A stretch of DNA of 64,000 nt from Burkholderia sp. Bp9142 (GTDB lineage Bacteria; Pseudomonadota; Gammaproteobacteria; Burkholderiales; Burkholderiaceae), in assembly GCF_003853415.1 (NCBI RefSeq), contig NZ_QTPP01000003.1, positions 124,001 through 188,000 of the forward strand, written 5' to 3'. The notes below the pieces were generated by a model. It did not search any database and was not told where the DNA came from. It was given only the letters and a program-made list of their open reading frames with translations. Positions 57,902 to 64,000 of this stretch are shown here, one piece after another. A program made the position numbers and the translations under genes. Numbering within the stretch: the first letter of the stretch is position 1; every line of letters starts with the position of its first letter.

Positions 57902-58594
57902 ATGCGCGCACTCGACATCATGACTCCGTCCGTCGTCACCGCCACACCGGACATGACGATCCACGACGCGGCAAGACTGTTCGTCGACAACCATATCAGT
58001 GGGATGCCGGTCGTCGACGCGAAGGGACAGGTCGTCGGCATCGTCTGCCAGGGCGATCTGCTGCATCGCGCGGAAAACGGCACTGGCCACGGGAAGCGTC
58101 CGTGGTGGCTCGAATTCCTGTTGTCATCGCCTCGCGAGCAGGCCGCGAGGTATGTGAAGGAGCACGGGCATCTCGTCGGCGACGTGATGTGCGATCAAGT
58201 GATTTCGATTTCCGAGGACATGCCGCTCGATCAGATCGCGGACCTTATGGAGCGCCGGCATCTCAAACGCGTGCCGGTGCTGAAGGACGGCGAGCTGGTC
58301 GGAATCGTGAGCCGTTCGAACCTGATCCGCGCCCTCGCGAGCGTCACGCCGTTTGTGGATTCCGCTTCGCACGACGATATTAGCCTGCGCGACGCGATAG
58401 TCCGGGAAATGCACGGGCAGCGCTGGAGTTTGCCGAAACAGTGCGTGCTCGTCAAGGACGGCGTCGCGCATCTATGGGGTGTGATTGAGTCCGAGGAGGA
58501 GAAGCACGCGATCCGCGTTGCGGCCGAGGCCGTGCCCGGCGTCAAGCGCGTGGAGAGCCACCTGGTGTTCCCGAGCGTGATTCCGACGCTGTAG
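57902..58594 (+). CDS. CBS-CBS-BON domain protein
   Basis: A 230-residue cytosolic protein. Two CBS domains (about 7-56: MTPSVVTATPDMTIHDAARLF; about 95-150: MPLDQIADLMERRHLKRVP with DGELVGIVSRSNLIRAL) form a nucleotide-sensing Bateman module. The BON domain (about 160-228: VAHLWGVIESEEEKHAI, GVKRVESHL) is of the OsmY type, usually membrane or stress associated. Such proteins probably sense adenine nucleotides in stress. GAGGGAG precedes the ATG. A decayed copy of the same gene lies at 52582-53088. Confidence 0.88.
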   Translation: MRALDIMTPSVVTATPDMTIHDAARLFVDNHISGMPVVDAKGQVVGIVCQGDLLHRAENGTGHGKRPWWLEFLLSSPREQAARYVKEHGHLVGDVMCDQVISISEDMPLDQIADLMERRHLKRVPVLKDGELVGIVSRSNLIRALASVTPFVDSASHDDISLRDAIVREMHGQRWSLPKQCVLVKDGVAHLWGVIESEEEKHAIRVAAEAVPGVKRVESHLVFPSVIPTL

Positions 58595-59138
58595 TCCGCA
58601 CGCCGTCGCGAGACGGGCGTGCAGGTCGATTCGCACGCGGTGATCGATGACGGAGATCGTGACGGTCATATTCAATCCGGCGGGCTGCTCGCGACGGACC
58701 GCGCCCGCCATGTTCGACAGAGACCGGCATGTTTCAACGTGCTCAGTTAGCCGCTCGTTTACGGCATGCGTTAGCCCAGTGTGGACAATGAAGGGAATGT
58801 CCTTTGTACTGCCGGGAGCAGTCGTAATTCTGTTGCCGTTTGGAACGGCAGCTTCGGGTCGACTCCGGTCCGCTGATGATCTGCGAGCGCGAGCACGGAT
58901 TAGGGGTGGGCTTGCCCAATCGCGCTCGCATGGGCGCGACCACCACGGCTGCGATCACTGCCGAACGGACGGATCAAGCCCCTCGACCAATCGCATCAGC
59001 GCATAAAGTGCCCTTGCTTCAGGACCCGCGTGCAAGTGCTCGAACTGTTGCGCCGCGTGTTCACAAACAGCGGGTGCCGGTAAGGTCCGGTCGTTGATAT
59101 TGCCTATCGGCGTGTCAAAGTGCGGGCCGAAGGGCAAA
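58595..59138. other. Intergenic region after the CBS-BON gene
   Basis: About 540 bp. No gene is certain. A minus-strand stretch at 58955-59100 reads EHAAQQFEHLHAGPEARALYALMRLVEG, which has plausible codon use, but it lacks a ribosome-binding site and would begin inside the terminator of the next gene, so it may be a remnant. Confidence 0.3.
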
Positions 59139-59174
59139 CAGCCCCGGCGTGAAACACACATGAAACCGGGGCTG
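59139..59174 (-). terminator. Terminator hairpin of the small helical protein gene
   Basis: CAGCCCCGG and CCGGGGCTG form a 9-bp stem with an 18-nt loop; on the minus strand TTTG follows. It starts 10 nt past the stop codon of the gene at 59184-59510. Confidence 0.6.
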
Positions 59175-59183
59175 TCGGGTACG

Positions 59184-59510
59184 TCAATGCAGTTGTCGCT
59201 TTAGATCGGAAAGTTCCGAATGCATCGTATTTACTGCATTCATGATCTTGGCATCAAGACTGCCGGCCTGTTGGCAAGCACGCTCTGCACGATCACCGAT
59301 TCGTTCGAGATCGTCGACGCATTGCCGAATACGATCTTCATCGTTGGACGCCATGAGCTTCTTCGCCGATTTGCATTCCTTGTCCAACTCATCCATCCAG
59401 TTGATCAGCTCCTTTGGAATCGTCCTGTCGGCGTGACAGGTACGTGATGCCTCGCTCACGGTTTGCTGCAGATGGGTAAAGCGCTTTTGGATTTCACTGG
59501 CTTGCAACAT
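59184..59510 (-). CDS. Small helical protein, conserved hypothetical
   Basis: A 108-residue protein, all alpha by appearance, without signal peptide or membrane segment (MLQASEIQKRFTHLQQTVSE, ELINWMDELDKECKSAKKLMA, IMNAVNTMHSELSDLKRQLH). It carries four Cys-free helices apart from Cys in RTCHAD, KECKS, RQCVDD and RACQQ. I do not recognise a family with a known function. AAGGAGG precedes the ATG at the right distance, and a hairpin follows the stop, so it is a genuine single-gene unit. Confidence 0.75.
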   Translation of the reverse strand: MLQASEIQKRFTHLQQTVSEASRTCHADRTIPKELINWMDELDKECKSAKKLMASNDEDRIRQCVDDLERIGDRAERACQQAGSLDAKIMNAVNTMHSELSDLKRQLH

Positions 59511-60271
59511 GATGAACTCCTCCTTGAACGTCGGTTCCAGATGAGCTCAGGCAGCAGATAACTCCGGCGTTGCCCGTGGTATCGCCAGTCGCTCGCTTCA
59601 ATCGGCCGGCGGCAACACTGCATTGCATCAAATGCTGCAACCGAGCCCGCGGAACGTGTAAGTTCTAGTGTAGGCCACTACCGCAGGGAGTAGTAATCCG
59701 GGCAGGCCGCTAGGATGCGACATCGACGTGACACTCCGTGCACCGCCGAAGGCGCAGGCTGATTGCTCGAGGCAATATCTCCTGTGCGCTTGCGCCCAGG
59801 GAGCTGCAAGGAGCTGCAAGGGCTCCGGACCCCGAATACGCATGGCCTTGGATGCCGGACTCGTCGTCCCATCGGTAAGCGATCGATAAAAGACAGAAAC
59901 CGGCCATCAAGGGACTATCGCCAAACATCGGTGGATGGCGGTTAGCTAACGCAAGGCGGCCACCGCAAACCGAAAGTGGCCGACCGATTGACGAGCGTAG
60001 CCGATGCGCCCGCTACCTTTCGCCATCAGAGTTTACGGCGAAACATCGGGCAACCGCGGATGCTCCTGCCGCTTTCCAGGAGCTGGTTTAAAGGGACTTT
60101 GCTAGAAGCCCATTGGCCCTATTGAAGGGGGCAGGTCATTATGCTTCCCGCACAGGATCCTTACGATTTCCAATCAATTAATTCAACGCTGAAATAAGAA
60201 CATATGTGATCCTAAAAGAGACGCATGAGGATGAGATTGTCAGTGTGGTGCATTAAAAAAGTTGAAATGAC
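59511..60271. other. Gene-free region upstream of the second peptide operon
   Basis: About 760 bp without a supportable gene. It includes a short tandem duplication (GAGCTGCAAG twice near 59802-59821) and becomes AT-rich from about 60130 (AATCAATTAATTCAACG), the approach to the operon promoter. No transposase or integrase trace was found. Confidence 0.4.
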
Positions 60272-60299
60272 TTGACACGCGCCCTTCGCTAACTATCCT
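60272..60299 (+). promoter_or_regulatory. Near-consensus sigma-70 promoter of the radical-SAM peptide operon
   Basis: TTGACA (60272-60277), a 16-nt spacer and TATCCT (60294-60299). The predicted start of transcription is about 45 nt upstream of the precursor gene. Between promoter and gene lies AAGCTTTCTTAAGCTTTTTT, a short T-ended stem that could act as a weak attenuator. A perfect -35 box is uncommon in this genome and suggests strong transcription. Confidence 0.6.
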
Positions 60300-60350
60300 C
60301 AAAAGGCACCAAGCTTTCTTAAGCTTTTTTCCGACAAAGAGAGGAAAGAA

Positions 60351-60710
60351 ATGTCGCATTCGACGAAGACCGCGTCGGAACTGAGTGCCGATGCGAAGAA
60401 GATGTATGCGGAGAGCGCCGCCCGCTCTCTGGAGGCGTTGGTGTCCCGGCTGAAAGCTGACAAGGAGTTTGTGTCGGCGCTCGAGAAATCCCCCCGGCAA
60501 GCGCTTGACAGCGCCGATATCAGGCTGGAGAAGGAAGCCATCGAGCTGCTGATCGCAACAGATCCCGGGCGCTTCGACAGAGCTTGCGATTCGCTGTTCG
60601 AGATACTCGATCCGAATCTTCTTTCCAAGCTTGTCGATCCGTCGTGTGGGATCTCAATCAAACCCGACAAAAATTCATATGGCTTGAAGTTCGTACCGCG
60701 AAGCGCCTAA
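60351..60710 (+). CDS. Candidate RiPP precursor with long helical leader and C-terminal core
   Basis: A 119-residue soluble protein. Residues 1-95 are helical and acidic (LEALVSRLKADKEFVSALEK, RQALDSADIRLEKEAIELLI, DRACDSLFEILDPNLLSKL), resembling the Nif11/nitrile-hydratase-like/LigA-like leaders used by several RiPP families. A VDPSCG break at 95-100 is followed by a 19-residue tail rich in Gly, Ser, Lys and Pro (ISIKPDKNSYGLKFVPRSA). AGAGAGG lies upstream of the ATG and a strong promoter before that. A B12-type radical SAM enzyme gene begins 49 nt later. The precursor role is inferred from size, architecture and position; I know of no family name. Confidence 0.6.
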   Translation: MSHSTKTASELSADAKKMYAESAARSLEALVSRLKADKEFVSALEKSPRQALDSADIRLEKEAIELLIATDPGRFDRACDSLFEILDPNLLSKLVDPSCGISIKPDKNSYGLKFVPRSA

Positions 60711-60759
60711 GAGAAGTTTCAATCAAGAGGCTCAACGATAGCGGGTTGAACACCTGGCA

Positions 60760-62118
60760 ATGGCGCGCATTCTACTCATCAACCTCGCCAGCCTTCCGAT
60801 GCCGGGGAATGTACCCATTTTCCCGATCGGCGTCCGATGTATCCAAGACGCTCTGCGCGTGGAGGGACACGATGTCGAACTGATGGACTTCGTGGAACGG
60901 CCCGGTGCGTTGCGCGATCTTGGCTGGGTTAACCAGGAGTGGGACATTATCGGGTTGTCGATTCGGAATATCGACCCGATCGACTTGGCATGCGATGGAC
61001 ATGTTCGGGAATACGAGCAATTTGTCGAAATGGTTCGGGGCGCTCGCACGTCGGCGCTACCGTTGCTGGTTGCTGGAGGTCCGGGATACAGCCTCTTTGC
61101 TCCAAGTCTGCTCGAGAGGCTCGATCTTGACGTCGGCATAGCCGGTCCAGGCGAAACGACGATGATCGAGATCGCCAGAAACCCACGGAGGTTCATCGGC
61201 GCTCGTACGGTGATGAGGGGCGACCGTTATGCGGGATTTGTGAGTCGGGTGCTGTGTCACCCCGATTCGCTGATGAGGGCTTATTCCAATAGCCAGGATT
61301 CAATGATCGGAGTCGAGACGCGTCGGAAGACCTGCTTCCAGAGGTGCGTCTATTGTCCATATGCATATATCAGCGGCGATAACGCCGGCGACGAAAAGCC
61401 CATCGAGCTTTTGGCCCGTGAGATCGAGAGTATTCATGCTGCTGGATTTAGACAGATCTTTTTTACCGACAGCATCTTCAACTCCCAACCGAGCGCAAAG
61501 GGCGTCGTTCGAATGCTTGCAGATTCCAGGTTCGACGGGTTGGCGTGGTCCGCGTATTTCTCACCGATGCCTTTCGACGACGAATTTGCCGAACTGTTGG
61601 CCGGGAGCGGAGTAGAGTCGATTGTGATATCTCCGGACAGCCTCGATGAGCGGATGATGAGACTGCTTGGGAAGAACTTTAATCTTGCGGCTGTCAGGCG
61701 CGTTATTTCTCGATGCCGGGCGCATAGTTTGCGTTTGAGGGTGAACATCGTGTTCGGTGGGCCCGGCGAAACCCGCGAGAGCGTCGCGAACACCGCTCGA
61801 TTTGCAAATGAATTGCTTGACGCCGACGAGCTTTCGATCCATGTGGGATACCGAATTCTTCCCCGTACATCGCTCGCGACCCGGACTCGCCTGGCGGAGC
61901 GCGATCTATTGAACCCGACGTTCTACCCGTTCGATGAGAATCTCGTGCGATGGATTATCGAGGACATGGACGCACGATTCCTGAGTCCGACCGTGATGAT
62001 GAATCTACTGGCTGGTCGTGCCTCGGCACGCCGCATGGTGAAGCTGTTGCCGCCCGAAGCCAGCGTTAATGCGCTTGAAAAATTTCCCTATTTGGCACTC
62101 AGTCGCCAAGGCGGGTGA
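60760..62118 (+). CDS. B12-binding-type radical SAM enzyme
   Basis: A 452-residue protein: an N-terminal B12-binding-like Rossmann domain (1-145; VRCIQDALRVEGHDVELMDF, LLVAGGPGYSLF, IAGPGETTMIEIA) lacking the DxHxxG motif, and a radical SAM barrel with the cluster motif CFQRCVYC (Cys192, Cys196, Cys199), GxIxGxxE-like IVFGGPGETRES and IFFTDSIFNS. This class includes peptide C-methyltransferases and other RiPP enzymes, as well as lipid and cofactor enzymes. Following the candidate precursor, it is the likely peptide-modifying enzyme. The ATG lacks a strong ribosome-binding site, suggesting lower translation than the precursor. Confidence 0.82.
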   Translation: MARILLINLASLPMPGNVPIFPIGVRCIQDALRVEGHDVELMDFVERPGALRDLGWVNQEWDIIGLSIRNIDPIDLACDGHVREYEQFVEMVRGARTSALPLLVAGGPGYSLFAPSLLERLDLDVGIAGPGETTMIEIARNPRRFIGARTVMRGDRYAGFVSRVLCHPDSLMRAYSNSQDSMIGVETRRKTCFQRCVYCPYAYISGDNAGDEKPIELLAREIESIHAAGFRQIFFTDSIFNSQPSAKGVVRMLADSRFDGLAWSAYFSPMPFDDEFAELLAGSGVESIVISPDSLDERMMRLLGKNFNLAAVRRVISRCRAHSLRLRVNIVFGGPGETRESVANTARFANELLDADELSIHVGYRILPRTSLATRTRLAERDLLNPTFYPFDENLVRWIIEDMDARFLSPTVMMNLLAGRASARRMVKLLPPEASVNALEKFPYLALSRQGG

Positions 62119-62119
62119 C

Positions 62120-62959
62120 ATGAGCTCCGCGACACCCTATTCGTGCAGGGCGATGACACCGGCAGACGCAACGTGGCTGACGAAGAACGAACTGCTCTGG
62201 CTCGCGCCTCCGGCGTTGACCACCGAACTTGCCGCCCCCGATTTTTACACGTGGATGGGACTCTTTTTTGGCGACGAGTTGATTGCATTGCATCGGGGCA
62301 TGCGATGGGGATCTTGGCTGCTGTTCAAAGGACTCATCGTTGCGCCCGCGTATCGCGGCTCGCCGGCCGGAATCCAGTTGGCGATCGCGCTAAGAGAGTA
62401 CGCAAGGTCTATCGGTTACGCCGGTGTCATCGTATGGGTGGAGCCCGGCAAGCCGGAACGTGGGATTGCCGCGATGCTTCGCATGAAAAGACACGGCCCG
62501 CTCGTGCACCGGTTTGAGTTTCCGCTTCCGTGTGCAGCGGAATGTCTCGCGCGCGGTTTCGTCACTCCGATTTACGCGAACCGGATCTCGATCCGCCGAC
62601 GGGGCCGTCCGATGGTCCCGAATCTCGTGGCATCGTCGCATGACGGCGGTTCGGTTTTCTACTGGGTGTCGGATGATGGGCGGCTGGTACTGAGTGGAAA
62701 TCCATGCGGGTCGGTTGAAGATCTCCCCGACCTGATTTCCGAAGTCGTGCCGATCGCACAGTCAGTCGGCGCCACAGCGATTGAATTTCCGATCCTGGCC
62801 CATGATGTCGAGGCGATGATCGCGTTTGTGTCGAAGGGGGCGCGACGGCTGAGCCGCACGCCGGTATATCTCGGCCTGCACATGTTCGATGCGTGCGCGC
62901 CGGCATGCGAATCGTCGGGCGCCGAAGATAGCGAGGCTGAGCGATGTGCGGCGCGATGA
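62120..62959 (+). CDS. Tandem GNAT acetyltransferase of the radical-SAM operon
   Basis: A 279-residue protein with two GNAT-like halves. The first (about 1-135) carries LFFGDELIALHRGMRWGSWLLFKGLIVAPAYRGSPAG (in parts), where the VAPAYRG stretch resembles the acetyl-CoA loop. The second (about 150-265) is more diverged (VFYWVSDDGRLVLSG, AIEFPILAHDVEAMIAFVSKG). It starts one nt after the radical SAM stop, so it is tightly coupled. N-acetylation (or acylation) of the peptide, or self-protection, is a reasonable guess. Confidence 0.68.
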   Translation: MSSATPYSCRAMTPADATWLTKNELLWLAPPALTTELAAPDFYTWMGLFFGDELIALHRGMRWGSWLLFKGLIVAPAYRGSPAGIQLAIALREYARSIGYAGVIVWVEPGKPERGIAAMLRMKRHGPLVHRFEFPLPCAAECLARGFVTPIYANRISIRRRGRPMVPNLVASSHDGGSVFYWVSDDGRLVLSGNPCGSVEDLPDLISEVVPIAQSVGATAIEFPILAHDVEAMIAFVSKGARRLSRTPVYLGLHMFDACAPACESSGAEDSEAERCAAR

Positions 62960-64000
62960 ACCCAGGCGTGGCGAGAAGTATTTGCCTTGCTCAATCGCCC
63001 GAAGATGCAGTAAACGAGTTCAGGCACAGGTCCCTTGGCGCGATTGAAGTCTGTGACATGCTCTCAGAGGACGCCACGATTCCCTGGGAGCGCGGAACCC
63101 GCACGGTTCAACTCAGCGATGATTCGGGCCGCACAACGGACATGACGGTATGTCTTCCAACCTACCGACCCGGAACACGACTCGGGGCTGTCGTGTGTCT
63201 CCATGGTGCCGGCAGCCGCGGGGATGAGTTGTGCGCTTACTTCCATGGCGTCGCTCAAGCGGCGAACGTGGCAGTGATTTGCCCGACAGCGGGAGTTGCG
63301 CCGGACAAAACATCGAATCTTGAACTCGCCGGACTGCTGGGTCGGCGGTTCAGGCACGCAAGATGGATTCCCACATACGGCGACTTTCCGATGCAGGCGT
63401 TACGTTGGGCGCGCTCAACGCTCGGGGTGGATCCCGATCGCTGCGCAATCATCGGCCACTCGATGGGTGCGATCGCGACCTGGGCCCTGGCCATGCGTTT
63501 TACGCATGCATTCTCCGCTGCGCTACCCATTGCCGGTGCGGCTTCCATGTGGGAGATGTTTGGGCCCGACCGCGAAACCGACGCGCTGCTTCCTAATTTG
63601 CGCAAGCTTCCCTTGTTCGTGGTTCATGGTGCAGCCGACACCCAGATACCGATAGAAATGTGTCGCGGTCTTATGTCGAGACTGCAGGCGATGGGACACC
63701 GAGACTTCGCATACGTTGAAATTCCCGACGGTGAACACCCGCTTGCCACGATGCAAATGACGGCTGGTGTCCCGCACTATGATCGAATGGTGAGCTGGCT
63801 GTTTCGACGACATCGCCAGAGATGGCCGATGCATGTGGAGCACCAGGCGGTCGATGAAAGTCACGGCCGCGCGCATTGGATCGAGTTGCGCGCTATCGAG
63901 CGCGGTCCGACCGCATCGGTTGTCGGCCGAATCCTCACCGGTGAGCTCATTCAGATTGAAGTCTCGGGAGCGAGACAGCTAAGACTTCACTTGCACCACG
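62956..64000 (+). CDS. Alpha/beta hydrolase of the radical-SAM operon (3' end outside the window)
   Basis: At least 348 residues, still open at the window edge. The hydrolase fold is complete: VVCLHGAGSRGDE (oxyanion side, about 80-92), nucleophile Ser169 in GHSMG, Asp229 in HGAADTQIP and His261 in PDGEHP. It resembles the polyhydroxybutyrate depolymerase/prolyl-oligopeptidase-like class and has no signal peptide. The C-terminal part past residue 290 (WIELRAIERGPTASVVGRIL) is an extra beta domain. The ATG overlaps the GNAT stop (ATGA); an ATG four codons earlier is the alternative. It may be the leader peptidase or a product-tailoring esterase. Confidence 0.72.
   Translation, partial: MNPGVARSICLAQSPEDAVNEFRHRSLGAIEVCDMLSEDATIPWERGTRTVQLSDDSGRTTDMTVCLPTYRPGTRLGAVVCLHGAGSRGDELCAYFHGVAQAANVAVICPTAGVAPDKTSNLELAGLLGRRFRHARWIPTYGDFPMQALRWARSTLGVDPDRCAIIGHSMGAIATWALAMRFTHAFSAALPIAGAASMWEMFGPDRETDALLPNLRKLPLFVVHGAADTQIPIEMCRGLMSRLQAMGHRDFAYVEIPDGEHPLATMQMTAGVPHYDRMVSWLFRRHRQRWPMHVEHQAVDESHGRAHWIELRAIERGPTASVVGRILTGELIQIEVSGARQLRLHLHH

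Noticed and set aside
58955..59161. 68-codon minus-strand frame after the CBS-BON gene
   Set aside because: Its start lies inside the terminator hairpin of the next gene and it has no ribosome-binding site, although the C-terminal half has plausible codon use.

Overview
The window looks like a chromosomal segment of a Burkholderia, most likely of the Burkholderia cepacia complex. Supporting signs are the high G+C, the codon usage rich in GCG, CTG and ATC, Burkholderia-typical small proteins (DUF4148, DUF3331), many LysR, GlxA and AraC regulators, and a gene order for L-fucose and carnitine catabolism typical of this group. No rRNA, tRNA, CRISPR array or intact insertion sequence was seen.

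Layout, left to right. (1) 0.1-7 kb: a GlxA-type regulator, then an EutR-like AraC regulator divergent from a tryptophan-tryptophylquinone (TTQ) aromatic amine dehydrogenase operon (aauBEDA plus two cytochromes c). (2) 7-16.5 kb: RidA, a ModA-like binding protein with a divergent LysR regulator, a class V aminotransferase, and a hydroxyproline catabolic set (proline racemase-like enzyme, ornithine cyclodeaminase-like reductase, enolase-superfamily dehydratase) with a LysR and a GlxA regulator. (3) 16.7-22.3 kb, minus strand, visibly lower G+C: a tight six-gene operon that reads as an undescribed RiPP (ribosomally synthesised, post-translationally modified peptide) pathway. A 77-residue precursor carries three 17-residue repeats centred on ANVKYAQRND. 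It is followed by a JmjC/cupin-type 2-oxoglutarate oxygenase, an MFS exporter, a SAM methyltransferase, an orphan 231-residue protein, and a methyltransferase fused to a winged helix and DUF2087. (4) 23.4-33 kb: maeB, then a LysR regulator and a complete gamma-butyrobetaine, acylcarnitine and carnitine to glycine betaine pathway.

(5) 33-35 kb: a DUF4148 protein, a short-chain dehydrogenase and a DUF3331 protein. (6) 35.7-45 kb: the full non-phosphorylating L-fucose pathway with its ABC importer and a FadR-type GntR regulator, followed by a DadA-like D-amino acid dehydrogenase. (7) 46.6-48.3 kb: an XRE-ImmA/IrrE plus DUF4411 (PIN-like) pair resembling a toxin-antitoxin module. (8) 48.7-51.3 kb: a YfiRNB cyclic-di-GMP module. 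(9) 51.6-59.5 kb: a GYD protein, two gene remnants, a four-gene polyamine/sugar-type ABC importer, a CBS-BON protein and a small Cys-containing helical protein. (10) 60.3-64 kb, running off the end: a second RiPP-like operon with a near-consensus promoter, a 119-residue candidate precursor, a B12-type radical SAM enzyme, a double-GNAT protein and an alpha/beta hydrolase (partial).

The core metabolic blocks are recognisable. The two novel parts are the repeat-core peptide operon at 16.7-22.3 kb and the radical-SAM peptide operon at 60.3-64 kb. Both assignments rest on gene order, motifs and precursor architecture; the chemistry of either product is inference.
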